DNA of 64,000 bases from Devosia yakushimensis (GCF_030159855.1 NZ_BSNG01000001.1:682001-746000); one strand, 5' to 3'. Counted from the stretch's first letter, positions 25,708 to 34,533 are shown. Notes: generated from the letters alone by a model not told the origin. Translations and numbers: made by a program.

Positions 25708-27966
25708 CTAGTTGCTGGCGACGGTGATCAGCGGGGTGATGCGGCGGATAGTGACGCGACGGTTTTCCCGCTCCGCACGTTCGGTGCGGATCTTGAGGTA
25801 GCGTTCGCCATAGCCCTGGGTGGCCAGGTTTTCCGGCGGCACGCCGTAGAAGTCGGTCAGGATGCGGGCGACCGTGGCCGCACGCAGGTCCGAGAGTTGC
25901 AGGTTGGAGATTTCCGAACCCACGGCATCGGTGTGGCCTTCGATGAGGAAGGTCTCGCCCGGATTGGCGGCCAGCAGCTGCAACATGCCGTTGGCAACGT
26001 TGGACAGGGCACTGACCTGATCGCGGCTGATGGTGGCCGCGCCGGTATCGAAGGTCAGACCGCCCACTTCGAGCTTGCGCACGCTGTCGCGGACGCGGGC
26101 CGAACGCTTGACCTCGTCGATGGAGTAGAGACGGGCGACCTGCTCGACGGGAGGCTGGCGGAAGAAGACTTCCACCTGCTGCTCGTCGGCATAGCGGGAA
26201 TCGAGCACGTAGTCCTGCACCGGAATATTGAGCCGGAGCGGGGGCAGGTCGAGGCCCGGATCACGCCATTCGAGCAGCTGGTCGTCATAACGGTCATCGA
26301 AATAGGCCAGCACATATTCGCGGCCATCCGGGGTGAAGCGCGAGCGGCGCAGGATGTCGCCATTGCGATTGCGGACAGTCACGATCTGGCTGCCGTCGGG
26401 ACGGGTCACGGTCTCGCGGTATCGGCCATTGCTCAGCTGCTCGTAATAGACCTCGTCCGCACCCGGATCATAGAAGCGGTCAGTGTCCTGGCCGGGGGTG
26501 TTGACGATGAGCTGGGTGCCGATCTGCAGGATCACCTGGGTCAGAGTGTCGCCGAAGCCGCCCTGCTGGATGACCTGCGTATTGTTCTGCTGGTTGATGA
26601 CGGTGTTGTTCTGCGTGTTGTTGGTCACATTCGTATTGTTGTTGACGATGTTGTTGACCACGTTGGTCTGGTTGATGATCGTGACGTTCTGCGGCACCTG
26701 TTGGGGCTGCAGGGCCTGGATTTCGACAGCCTGGCCCTCTTCCTGAACGGCAGAGCGCAGCGCGGCCTCTTCGGGTACTTCGAAAGCGGCCTGGGCGGCG
26801 GCGTCATCGACCGGCGGGGGCGCCGGGGGCGTTTCGGGGACAGGCTGTGGCTGAATCTCGACCGCGGGTTGACCTTCTACGGCCGGGGCTGCCTCGACGT
26901 CCTTGGCGCTATCGAGCACTGGAGCGATCTGCTCCTGGGTAATGCCCTCGGGCAGGGTTTCGATGACCTCGGCGGGCTCAGCCGGCAGGGTTTCGGCTGC
27001 CGGGGGCTGAGCCGGATCCATCGCGGGCTGTTCGGCCGGAGCGGCAGGCTGCTCGGCCGGAGCCGTCGGCTGGATGCCGGGCACGGCAGGCAGGGACAGG
27101 CCATAGGCGGCCAGGCAGGCGTCGATATCGCTATTGCCGGTCTGGGCGCAAAGCGCGGCGATCTGGTTGCGGGCGCCGTCGATCTGGCTTTGCGCGGCGG
27201 CTGCGTCACCGCCCGACATCAGGTCGGCGACCGCGGCATTGTAGATATCCACCTGGGCACGCAGATCGGCAGAGATGTCGACCTGGGGAGCAGGCTGTTC
27301 GGCTGCGGGCTGCTCGACGGGAGCGGGCTCGGGGGCCGGTGCCGGTTCTGGAGCGGGCGCAGGCTGTTCAGCCGCGGGCTCGGGGGCCGGAGCAGGTTGT
27401 TCGGGAGCGGGTTCCGGCGCGACTTCAGGGGCCGGGGCGGGCTGTTCCGCAGGGGCGGGCTCGGCAGCAGGCTGCTCGACCGGAGCAGGTTCAGCGGCCG
27501 GCTGCTCGACGGGAGCGGGTTCGGGAGCCGGGGCAGGCTCTGGCGCAGGTTCGGGCGCTGGTGCCGGTTCTGGAGCGGGCGCAGGCTGTTCCGCCGCGGG
27601 CTCAGGGGCCGGAGCAGGCTGCTCGGGCGCAGGTTCCGGCGCGACTTCAGGAGCCGGAGCCGCTTCCGGGGCTGGTTCCGGAGCGGGCTCTGGTGCAGGG
27701 GCCGGCTCTGGCGCCGGGGCTGGCTCTGGTTCAGGAGCTGGAGCCGGTTCAGGTTCGGGTGCCGGTTCAGGCGCGGCTTCGGGCGCAGGAGCGGGCTCTG
27801 GCGCGGCTTCGGCCGGCTGGGCCGCGATGCATTCCTCGATGGTGGTAAAGCCCGCATCGATACATTGCTGCGGCAATTGCGGAGCGTCCTGGGCGAGAAC
27901 GGCCAGCGGCGCTGCAGTGAGCAGCGTCAAGCTGGAGCCGGTCAGGAGCCAATTTCTGAGGCGCAT
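25708..27966 (-). CDS. OmpA-family protein with Pro/Ala/Glu repeats and Asn-rich segment
   Basis: 752 residues. Signal peptide MRLRNWLLTGSSLTLLTAAPLAVLAQ. Residues ~45-240 are Pro/Ala/Glu repeats (PAPEPAPEPEPAPAPEP and PVEQPAAEP types) including a ~38-residue unit (APEVAPEPAPEQPAPAP...) present twice. Around residue 420-470 there is a striking Asn/Thr/Val segment (INQTNVVNNIVNNNTNVTNN), then a beta-rich region (RFYDPGADEVYYEQLSNGRYRETVTRPDG). The C-terminus is a peptidoglycan-binding OmpA/MotB domain (TFLIEGHTDAVGSEISNLQLSDLRA, NLATQGYGERYLKI). Predicted role: outer-membrane/periplasm-spanning protein anchored to peptidoglycan. The ATG at 27966 starts the signal peptide. Neighbours give no operon. 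Confidence 0.85.
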   Translation of the reverse strand: MRLRNWLLTGSSLTLLTAAPLAVLAQDAPQLPQQCIDAGFTTIEECIAAQPAEAAPEPAPAPEAAPEPAPEPEPAPAPEPEPAPAPEPAPAPEPAPEPAPEAAPAPEVAPEPAPEQPAPAPEPAAEQPAPAPEPAPAPEPAPEPAPAPEPAPVEQPAAEPAPVEQPAAEPAPAEQPAPAPEVAPEPAPEQPAPAPEPAAEQPAPAPEPAPAPEPAPVEQPAAEQPAPQVDISADLRAQVDIYNAAVADLMSGGDAAAAQSQIDGARNQIAALCAQTGNSDIDACLAAYGLSLPAVPGIQPTAPAEQPAAPAEQPAMDPAQPPAAETLPAEPAEVIETLPEGITQEQIAPVLDSAKDVEAAPAVEGQPAVEIQPQPVPETPPAPPPVDDAAAQAAFEVPEEAALRSAVQEEGQAVEIQALQPQQVPQNVTIINQTNVVNNIVNNNTNVTNNTQNNTVINQQNNTQVIQQGGFGDTLTQVILQIGTQLIVNTPGQDTDRFYDPGADEVYYEQLSNGRYRETVTRPDGSQIVTVRNRNGDILRRSRFTPDGREYVLAYFDDRYDDQLLEWRDPGLDLPPLRLNIPVQDYVLDSRYADEQQVEVFFRQPPVEQVARLYSIDEVKRSARVRDSVRKLEVGGLTFDTGAATISRDQVSALSNVANGMLQLLAANPGETFLIEGHTDAVGSEISNLQLSDLRAATVARILTDFYGVPPENLATQGYGERYLKIRTERAERENRRVTIRRITPLITVASN

Positions 27967-28229
27967 TGTTGTTATCCTTCTTGTCGTCGACTGATCGGGT
28001 GGACGTTTGGCATCAGCATCACGGTTCAATCTGAACGCTGTGTGAATGACTCACAACGGGCGGTGAATACCGATCCCCTCCCTGGAATGCCCAGAACGCG
28101 GCGGTTTGCGGCTGAGTTCCGCAATACCGTGCTCGTCGGCGCCTCCTGGATCATGGCACGATTTGGGCGCCTGATTGGCGCTTGAGACGGCTTCATGCTA
28201 ATTCGACCCGACCACGGCGCGGAATCGAC

Positions 28230-28652
28230 ATGCACCAAGCCATTGAAACGACCACTATCGAAACGCGGGGGCAAGGGCTCTACGAGATCAGCCGCGCCGC
28301 GCGGGATTTCGTTAGCGGGGCGGGCATTACGACGGGATTGCTGACGGCCTATGTGCGTCACACCTCCTGCTCTTTACTGATCCAGGAAAACGCCGATAGC
28401 GACGTGCAGACCGATCTCAAGGGCTTCTTCGCTCGCCTGGTACCCGAAGGCATGGACTGGCTGGTGCATACCACCGAGGGGCCGGACGATATGCCGGCCC
28501 ATATCAAGGCGGCATTGACCCAGACCTCCATCGGCATTCCGGTTACCGAGGGCGAGCCGGCGTTCGGCACCTGGCAGGGGCTTTATCTGTTCGAGCATCG
28601 AAGGCGCCCGCATCGGCGCGAGATCGTGCTGCATATCATCGGTGAGGCGTAA
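28230..28652 (+). CDS. yjbQ: YjbQ family protein (secondary thiamine-phosphate synthase-like)
   Basis: 140 residues of the UPF0047/YjbQ family: ETRGQGLYEISRAARDFVSGAGITTGLLTAYVRHTSCSLLIQENADSDVQTDL (quoted in part), the His/Cys/Glu cluster HTSCSLLIQEN, and PFG-type GEPAFGTWQGLYLFEHR. Members complement thiamine-phosphate synthase mutants weakly, hence the name, but their main function is unclear. The ATG at 28230 is the family start. The stop overlaps the next gene's ATG (TAATG), so it is coupled to the TauE gene. Confidence 0.93.
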   Translation: MHQAIETTTIETRGQGLYEISRAARDFVSGAGITTGLLTAYVRHTSCSLLIQENADSDVQTDLKGFFARLVPEGMDWLVHTTEGPDDMPAHIKAALTQTSIGIPVTEGEPAFGTWQGLYLFEHRRRPHRREIVLHIIGEA

Positions 28653-29482
28653 TGGATTGGGCAGCGTTGGCCACTTATTGGCCCTTCGTGCTGGGGCTGA
28701 TGGTCACCGGCGTGGCCTCGGGCATCGCGGCAGGACTATTGGGCATTGGCGGCGGCGCCATCATCGTGCCGGCGCTTTCCACGGCGCTGATGGTGCTGGG
28801 TTATGACAGCGACGTGGTGCAGCATGTGGCGGTGGGTACATCGCTGGCGATCATCATTCCCACCGGCTTCATGAGTGCGCGCGCTCATTTCAAGCGCGGG
28901 GCGCTGGATTTGAAGGTGCTGCGGCTGTGGGTACCGTTCATCGTGGCGGGAACGTTTATCGGGGGACTGATGGCCGGATGGTTTTCAGGCGATGTGCTGC
29001 GCATCGTCTTCGCGGTCATGGCTTTCCTCATCGCGGCCAATATCGTCTTCGCGTTCCAGACCCGGTTGATGGGGCATCTCAATGGCTCGTCGCTGACGCA
29101 CCGCATCTCGGCATTTGTGGTGGGATATATTTCGGCGCTGATGGGGATCGGCGGCGGATCACTGACCGTGCCGACGCTGGTGGCGTTCGGGTCGAGCATG
29201 CATGCGGCGGTGGGCACATCGGCCGGCATCGGGGTGGCAATCGCCATCTCGGGAACGGTGGGTTTTGTGATTTCGGGCTGGGGTGTTGCCGGGCTGCCGC
29301 CGCTGAGCCTGGGCTATATCAACCTGGTGGCGCTGCTGCTGGTGGCGGTGCTGGCTGCCCTGTTTGCCCCGGTGGGGGCGGCGCTGGCGCATCGGCTGGA
29401 CCAGAAGACGCTGAAATACGTCTTTGCCGTTTTCCTGGTGGTGGTGGGGCTGAATATGGTTTGGACGGTGGTGAACGGGTAG
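28652..29482 (+). CDS. Sulfite exporter TauE/SafE family protein
   Basis: 276 residues with eight to nine hydrophobic segments. The TauE/SafE repeat motifs are clear: GIAAGLLGIGGGAIIVPAL in the first half and GYISALMGIGGGSLTVPTLVAFG in the second, each following a helix break. Such proteins export sulfite, sulfoacetate or other small organosulfur anions across the inner membrane. Here the substrate is unknown. It overlaps yjbQ by one base. Confidence 0.92.
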   Translation: MDWAALATYWPFVLGLMVTGVASGIAAGLLGIGGGAIIVPALSTALMVLGYDSDVVQHVAVGTSLAIIIPTGFMSARAHFKRGALDLKVLRLWVPFIVAGTFIGGLMAGWFSGDVLRIVFAVMAFLIAANIVFAFQTRLMGHLNGSSLTHRISAFVVGYISALMGIGGGSLTVPTLVAFGSSMHAAVGTSAGIGVAIAISGTVGFVISGWGVAGLPPLSLGYINLVALLLVAVLAALFAPVGAALAHRLDQKTLKYVFAVFLVVVGLNMVWTVVNG

Positions 29483-29574
29483 ACCTTGGTCTGGCTTGTG
29501 CGCGGCGCCAGGCGGGCCAAAAATGGGGTTGGTGGGAGCGGGTGACTACGAAAGCCGCCCCCACCGCCCAAGCC

Positions 29575-29591
29575 CCCCTCGTTGAGAGGGG
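29575..29591. terminator. GC hairpin between convergent TauE and SIMPL genes
   Basis: CCCCTC (29575-29580) / GAGGGG (29586-29591), 5-base loop. Could terminate transcripts from either side; no T-run. Confidence 0.4.
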
Positions 29592-29603
29592 AAAGGGTTA
29601 GTT

Positions 29604-30323
29604 TTATTTGCTGGTGTCGGCCAGTTCCCACTGGACGGACACGTTGATGGCAAAGCTCAATTCACCGGACTCGACCGGAACCGAACCGGCGTCGGCAGCC
29701 TGTGCCCTTGCGTACATAGGAGCGGGCTGGGGCTGATTGAAGCCCTGAGTCTCACTGATCGAGTTGATTTCTTCCAATTTGCTGCCGGCGACGTCGGCAT
29801 AAAGCTCGGCCTTGGCGCGGGCGTCGGCAAAAGCGGCCTTGCGGGCCTCGTTGTAGAGCGCTGTGGGATCGGCAACGTCAAAGCTGACGCCATTGATGGT
29901 GTTGGCGCCGACAGTGACCGACTTGTCGAGGATGGCGCCCAGGCCGTCGAGCTGGCGTACGACCACGGTCACGGTGTTGGACACCTGATAGCCCTGGATC
30001 TTGGGCGGCAGCGAATAGCCGTTTTCGTCGCGGGCGTCGGAATAGACGTAATTGGGGCTGACCGAGAAGCCGGAGGTCTGGATATCGCGGGCTTCGATGC
30101 CGGATTCCTTGAGGGCGGCGAGCAGGTCGGCCATGGCCTTGGTGTTGAGATCGAGCGCTTCGCGGGCGGTGGCGCCCTGCGTGGTGACCCCGGAGGTAAC
30201 ATAGGCCGTATCGGGCTTGGCAGTCACTTCGCCGCGCCCCTCGATGGAAATCGAACCGGCATAGGCTGGCATGGCGAAACCGGCAACAAGAGCGAGAGGG
30301 GCGAGAACGGCAAGGCGACGCAT
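29604..30323 (-). CDS. SIMPL domain (DUF541) periplasmic protein
   Basis: 239 residues. Signal peptide MRRLAVLAPLALVAGFAMPAYAG. SIMPL/DUF541 features: ISIEGRGEVTAKPDTAYVTSGVTTQGATAREAL, GIEARDIQTSGFSVSPNYVY, GYQVSNTVTVVVRQLDGLGAILDKSV, ARKAAFADARAKAELYA. The family (YggE, BP26 of Brucella) forms periplasmic oligomers; YggE is linked to oxidative stress tolerance. Start at 30323 gives the signal peptide directly. GAGG-like sequence upstream. Confidence 0.93.
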   Translation of the reverse strand: MRRLAVLAPLALVAGFAMPAYAGSISIEGRGEVTAKPDTAYVTSGVTTQGATAREALDLNTKAMADLLAALKESGIEARDIQTSGFSVSPNYVYSDARDENGYSLPPKIQGYQVSNTVTVVVRQLDGLGAILDKSVTVGANTINGVSFDVADPTALYNEARKAAFADARAKAELYADVAGSKLEEINSISETQGFNQPQPAPMYARAQAADAGSVPVESGELSFAINVSVQWELADTSK

Positions 30324-30518
30324 GGGAACCTCCATAAAATGTGGCGATGGGAGCAATCCCCATCCATTGCGTCAGTATTGCGGCGCACATGAACCCAAGT
30401 TGAACGCGCGTGTGGATATTCGGTTCATAGCAAAAAGTATGACTTTAGGTCCGCCGCACTTGCGCCTGGGGGAACTGCCGGTTACTCACAAGCCTGGCGT
30501 TTTTAGGGGAGACTGGAC

Positions 30519-31664
30519 GTGAGGCTTTATCCGGATGGGGTGCTTGTCGGCCGGGCCCGAATTGCCGGGCATGACCACCCCAGAATCGTGACTGTGCGCG
30601 GCGACCAGCTGGTGGATATCACCAGCGCGGGCCGGGCCACGGTGCGCGATATCGCCGAGTCCGGGGCGGCTGCCGAGCATGTGCGTGATGCGGCCGGACA
30701 GGTGCTTGGTGGCGTCGACGCCATCATGGCCAATAGCGCGGCGGCCACGCCCGATGCGTCCATTCCTGTCCTGCTGTCGCCTATCGATTTGCAATCGATC
30801 AAGGCCTCGGGCGTGACCTTTGTGGTGTCCTTGCTCGAAAGAGTAATCGAGGAACAGGCACGGGGGGATAAGTCGAGGGCCGATGCGCTGCGCGGGGAAA
30901 TCCTGGGGTTGATCGGCACCGATCTCAGCGAATTGGTGCCGGGCTCGGAGACGGCGGCCAAGGTCAAGGCGGCGCTGATCGAAAAGGGCGTGTGGAGCCA
31001 GTATCTCGAAGTGGGGATCGGGCCGGACGCCGAGATTTTCACCAAGGGCCAGCCGATGAGTTCGGTGGGCTATGGCGCCGAAGTGGGCCTGCACCCGATT
31101 TCGAGCTGGAACAATCCCGAGCCGGAAGTGGCTGTTCTGGTGACCAGCAAGGGCGAAATCATCGGCGCGACGCTGGGCAATGACGTCAATCTGCGCGATG
31201 TGGAAGGCCGCTCGGCGCTGCTGCTGGGCAAGGCCAAGGACAATAATGCCTCGGCTTCGCTTGGGCCGTTTATCCGCCTGTTCGATGGCGATTTCACGCT
31301 CGAAACCATCAAGCAGGCTGAAATTGCGCTGCGTGTGGAAGGCGAAGATGGCTTCGTACTCGATGGGCATTCCTCGATGAGCCAGATTTCGCGCACGCCC
31401 GAATCCCTCGTGGCCGCCACCATTGGTGGGCATCATCAATATCCGGACGGGCTGGTGCTCTATCTGGGCACCATGTTCGCGCCGGTGCAGGATCGTGGCG
31501 GCGCCGGCAAGGGTTTTACCCACAAAATTGGCGACACTGTCTCGATCTCGACATCGTCGCTGGGCACCCTATCTAACAAGGTGAACCTCTCCACCAAATG
31601 TCCCCCCTGGACCTATGGCGCCAGCCATTTGCTGCGCGATCTGGCCAAGGCAAATCTTCTCTGA
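30519..31664 (+). CDS. FAH-family sugar-acid dehydratase (AraD1/2-keto-3-deoxy-pentonate dehydratase-like)
   Basis: 381 residues of the fumarylacetoacetate-hydrolase superfamily. Core motifs: PMSSVGYGAEVGLHPISSWNNPEPEVAVLVTSKGEIIGATLGNDVNLRD, with metal-binding Glu residues in NPEPEV and the Asp of GNDVN, and AKDNNASASLGPF. This subgroup (AraD1/GguC) is associated with the non-phosphorylative pentose pathway, where 2-keto-3-deoxy-pentonate loses water to give alpha-ketoglutaric semialdehyde. The next gene (26 bases later) is the matching dehydrogenase, which strongly supports that role. GTG start at 30519 after GGGGAGA. No sugar dehydrogenase or transporter in the window. Confidence 0.8.
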   Translation: MRLYPDGVLVGRARIAGHDHPRIVTVRGDQLVDITSAGRATVRDIAESGAAAEHVRDAAGQVLGGVDAIMANSAAATPDASIPVLLSPIDLQSIKASGVTFVVSLLERVIEEQARGDKSRADALRGEILGLIGTDLSELVPGSETAAKVKAALIEKGVWSQYLEVGIGPDAEIFTKGQPMSSVGYGAEVGLHPISSWNNPEPEVAVLVTSKGEIIGATLGNDVNLRDVEGRSALLLGKAKDNNASASLGPFIRLFDGDFTLETIKQAEIALRVEGEDGFVLDGHSSMSQISRTPESLVAATIGGHHQYPDGLVLYLGTMFAPVQDRGGAGKGFTHKIGDTVSISTSSLGTLSNKVNLSTKCPPWTYGASHLLRDLAKANLL

Positions 31665-31689
31665 TCTCTCCCCCCGAAAGGCATATGAT

Positions 31690-33129
31690 ATGACCCAATT
31701 GCACAAGAACCTCATCGACGGGGAATGGATCGGCTCGGATGGTGTGGAGAACATCAACCCGTCCAATACGGCCGAAGTGGTGGGGCTTTATGCCCGCGCG
31801 ACCGCCGAGGAAACCAAGCAGGCCATTGCCGCGGCCAAGGCCGCATTTCCGGCCTGGTCGCGTTCGGGGATTCTGGAGCGCCATGCGATCCTCAGCAAAA
31901 CCAGCCAGGAAATCATCGCGCGCAAGGCCGAGCTGGGCGAACTGCTGAGCCGCGAAGAGGGTAAGACCCTGCCCGAAGGCATTGGCGAAGTGACGCGCGC
32001 GGCGCAGATTTTCGATTTCTTCGCCGGTGAAGTGCTGCGCCTGGCTGGCGAAGTGCTGCCCAGCGTGCGTCCGGGCGTGGGTGTCGAGATCACGCGCGAG
32101 CCGATCGGGGTGATCGGCATCATCACGCCGTGGAATTTCCCGATTGCCATTCCGACCTGGAAGATTGCCCCGGCGCTGGCCTATGGCAATACCGTGGTGA
32201 TCAAGCCAGCCGATCTGGTGCCCGGTTCGACCTGGGCCATTGTCGATATCCTGGTGCGCAACGGGCTGCCCAAGGGCGTGCTCAACCTGGTGATGGGCAA
32301 GGGTTCGGTCGTAGGCCAGACCATTCTCGACAGCAAGGATGTCAACGCCATTTCCTTCACCGGTTCGGTGGGCACCGGCAAGCGCGTTGCGGCTGCCTCG
32401 ATCGAGCATAATCGCAAGTTCCAGCTCGAAATGGGTGGCAAGAACCCGACCGTGGTGCTGGATGATGCCGATCTCAAGGTGGCGGTCGAAAGCGTGGCAC
32501 AGTCGGCCTTCTTCTCGACCGGGCAGCGCTGCACGGCCTCTTCGCGCGTGATCGTGACCGAGGGGATCCACGACAAGTTCGTCGAGGCGTTGGCCGAGCG
32601 CACCCGCAACCTGCGGGTTGGCGATGCACTGGCCAAGGATACGGAAATCGGCCCGGTGGTCGACCCCAGCCAGCTCAAGCAGGACACCGACTATATCGCC
32701 ATCGGCAAGGCCGAAGGCGCCAAGCTGGTGGCCGGCGGCGAGCTGGTGAAGGCTGCGACCGAGGGCTATTTCCTCCAGCCGACGCTGTTCACCGAGGCGA
32801 CCAATTCCATGCGGATTTCGCGCGAGGAAATCTTTGGGCCGGTGGCTTCGGTCATCCGGGTGAAGGACTATGAAGAAGCGCTGGCGACGGCCAATGACAC
32901 CGAATTCGGTCTCAGCGCCGGTATCGTCACCACCTCGCTGAAATATGCGACGCATTTCAAGCGCAATGCTGAAGCCGGCATGGTGATGGTCAATGTGCCG
33001 ACGGCAGGTGTGGATTTCCACGTACCGTTCGGCGGCCGCAAGGGCTCGAGCTACGGCGCGCGCGAGCAGGGCAAGTATGCGGCTGAGTTCTTCACCGTGG
33101 TGAAGACGGCTTATACCGCCGCTGGTTGA
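31690..33129 (+). CDS. Aldehyde dehydrogenase, alpha-ketoglutaric semialdehyde dehydrogenase-like
   Basis: 479-residue NAD(P)-dependent aldehyde dehydrogenase. Motifs: PWNFPIAIPTWKIAPALAYGNTVVIKPA, the Rossmann loop FTGSVGTGK, general base in LEMGGKNP, and the nucleophile Cys in FFSTGQRCTAS. Given the FAH-type dehydratase gene just upstream, it likely oxidises alpha-ketoglutaric semialdehyde to alpha-ketoglutarate, feeding pentose carbon into the TCA cycle. The ATG at 31690 (MTQLHKNLIDGEWIG) is the family start. A good terminator follows. Confidence 0.88.
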   Translation: MTQLHKNLIDGEWIGSDGVENINPSNTAEVVGLYARATAEETKQAIAAAKAAFPAWSRSGILERHAILSKTSQEIIARKAELGELLSREEGKTLPEGIGEVTRAAQIFDFFAGEVLRLAGEVLPSVRPGVGVEITREPIGVIGIITPWNFPIAIPTWKIAPALAYGNTVVIKPADLVPGSTWAIVDILVRNGLPKGVLNLVMGKGSVVGQTILDSKDVNAISFTGSVGTGKRVAAASIEHNRKFQLEMGGKNPTVVLDDADLKVAVESVAQSAFFSTGQRCTASSRVIVTEGIHDKFVEALAERTRNLRVGDALAKDTEIGPVVDPSQLKQDTDYIAIGKAEGAKLVAGGELVKAATEGYFLQPTLFTEATNSMRISREEIFGPVASVIRVKDYEEALATANDTEFGLSAGIVTTSLKYATHFKRNAEAGMVMVNVPTAGVDFHVPFGGRKGSSYGAREQGKYAAEFFTVVKTAYTAAG

Positions 33130-33156
33130 TTGGTACGCATTTTGTTGCATCCTTGG

Positions 33157-33184
33157 GGCTCCGCTTTTGCGGGGTCCTTTTTTT
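33157..33184 (+). terminator. Intrinsic terminator of the dehydratase/dehydrogenase operon
   Basis: GGCTCCGC-TTTT-GCGGGGTC (two G-U pairs) followed by seven T; 28 bases after the stop at 33129. Confidence 0.85.
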
Positions 33185-33229
33185 GCGTGCGGAAGCGCCG
33201 CCTGGTGCGGTTATCGAATAGACGGACGG

Positions 33230-33288
33230 ACCCCGAGGCGGCATTTGCCTCGAAAGTGATTAGTATGAGACGCATGCCGCCTCGGGGT
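33230..33288. repeat. 14-base perfect inverted repeat in a gene-free gap
   Basis: ACCCCGAGGCGGCA (33230-33243) / TGCCGCCTCGGGGT (33275-33288), 31-base loop, in the 371-base interval 33130-33500. Apart from this and the terminator at 33157-33184, I see nothing in the interval; open frames across it have no family resemblance. Confidence 0.6.
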
Positions 33289-33500
33289 GCCGGGACTTTA
33301 TCGGACGGCGCGATCGCAGACCCCAGCGTTTGCCGTAGCGCCCGCCCGATTGCCTTGTCCGCTCGACCCGGAGCAGAGCGCGACCCCCACTCCCCCGGCT
33401 GGCCTCCGGACGCTCGTCGCTGCAGCGCCGCCCGTATCCCGGAAGATGGAGGCAGTATGCGGGAGGTTTTGGTGGCGGGGATAAGAGGGATAGATTGGGG

Positions 33501-33923
33501 CTACCGCCGCCGCTGTGTCAGCGCCATGCCGCCCAGGATGAGCACTACTCCTAGCGCGCTGGCCCAAAGGGTCGAGGGGGCACCGCGGGCGAGGTCGAGC
33601 AGGACGCCGGAAACCATCTGGCCGCCGATGACCAGAAGAGCGGTGTTGACTGCGCCGATACGGGGAATGAGCCAGCTGCCGGAGGCGACGAAGATGACGC
33701 CGATGGGGCCGCCGATATAGGCGTGCCAGGGGGCGTCGGCCGCTCCGGCCGGGATCAGGCCGCCAATGGCGAGGCCCAGCGCGGTAAGCGCGACGAAGCC
33801 CACAAGGTGGTTCCAGAACGAGGCGATCAATGGGGAGCTTGAAAGGGCTAGGCGCCCATTGAGCTGGCGGCTGAGGCCGACCAGAAGCCCGGCCAGCACG
33901 GCATAGAGGATGGGGACGATCAC
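33501..33923 (-). CDS. DUF606 (YdcZ) membrane protein, second of a pair
   Basis: 140 residues, four to five hydrophobic helices. VIVPILYAVLAGLLVGLSRQLNGRLALSSSPLIASFWNHLVGFVALTALGLAIGGL is the DUF606/EamA-type half-transporter pattern, with GGPIGVIFVASGSWLIPRIGAVNTALLVIGGQM. DUF606 proteins belong to the drug/metabolite transporter superfamily and often come as adjacent pairs. The start is a GTG at 33923 overlapping the stop of the upstream partner (GTGA, 33920-33923). Longer in-frame extensions run antisense through the partner and are not used. Probably forms a heterodimer with it. Confidence 0.85.
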   Translation of the reverse strand: MIVPILYAVLAGLLVGLSRQLNGRLALSSSPLIASFWNHLVGFVALTALGLAIGGLIPAGAADAPWHAYIGGPIGVIFVASGSWLIPRIGAVNTALLVIGGQMVSGVLLDLARGAPSTLWASALGVVLILGGMALTQRRR

Positions 33924-34405
33924 GGGCGTCCTCCCATGCCGACAAGGATGATCAGGGCACTGCCGGCCAGGATCAGGAGCACGGCAGCGAGATCGCGCCA
34001 TTCGAGGCGGCGTTTGGGCAGGCCGAACAGGCCCCAGCGGTCGGCAGCGAGGCTGAAAACGACCTGGCCGGCCAGACCCAGAGCCAGCGTTCCGGCCAAG
34101 GCAAGCGGGGAGTTTACCGTGGTGGAAGTCAGCATGACCGTGGCGGCGCCCGATATGCCCCCGAGATAGGCCCAGAGTGGCGCGCGAGGTTTTGGTTCGG
34201 AAGCGGCAGCCGGACGGTGGCGGTAGAGCAGGGCGAGGAAGACGAGAGCGGCGACGGTACCGGTGCCATGCGCTGCCCAGGAGGAGAAGAGGGCATTGCC
34301 GTAGCGGCCCAGTTCGCCGTTGAAAAAGACCATCAACGTGAGCAGGCCGCCGGTGCCGAAGGCGATCAGCAGGTGCAGCGGGTTGAGCCGGGATGTGGAG
34401 GACAT
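33920..34405 (-). CDS. DUF606 (YdcZ) membrane protein, first of a pair
   Basis: 161 residues, about five hydrophobic helices. MSSTSRLNPLHLLIAFGTGGLLTLMVFFNGELGRYGNALFSSWAAHGTGTVAALVFL, then APLWAYLGGISGAATVMLTSTTVNSPLALAGTLALGLAGQVVFSLAADRWGLFGLPKRRL (quoted in part). It is homologous to the following gene (N-x-x-L/F, W-Y/I-GG, G-A-x-V). Translation is coupled by a 4-base overlap. Substrate unknown. Upstream lie two palindromic repeats in a 302-base gap. Confidence 0.85.
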   Translation of the reverse strand: MSSTSRLNPLHLLIAFGTGGLLTLMVFFNGELGRYGNALFSSWAAHGTGTVAALVFLALLYRHRPAAASEPKPRAPLWAYLGGISGAATVMLTSTTVNSPLALAGTLALGLAGQVVFSLAADRWGLFGLPKRRLEWRDLAAVLLILAGSALIILVGMGGRP

Positions 34406-34508
34406 TACAGGCGACTCGAGGGAGGGCGGTGGGGGGATGGTAGCATGGGCCCTTTTGTGGGGTAGTGGTTACCATCGAGCCTTTGTGGCTTCCCTCACCC
34501 CTCCCTGG

Positions 34509-34533
34509 CCCTCCCCATCAAGGGGAGGGTGAC
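34509..34533. repeat. Short GC palindrome family, second copy
   Basis: CCCTCCCC (34509-34516) / GGGGAGGG (34522-34529) then TGAC, same arms and tail as the copy at 22412-22436. Confidence 0.6.

Noticed and set aside
25897..28185. 762-codon Gly/Arg-rich frame opposite the OmpA-family gene
   Set aside because: A by-product of the Pro/Ala/Glu repeats read on the other strand; no start signal and no family features.
33130..33720. 196-codon frame on the + strand in the gap before the DUF606 genes
   Set aside because: Runs antisense into a clear DUF606 gene and has no recognisable domain.
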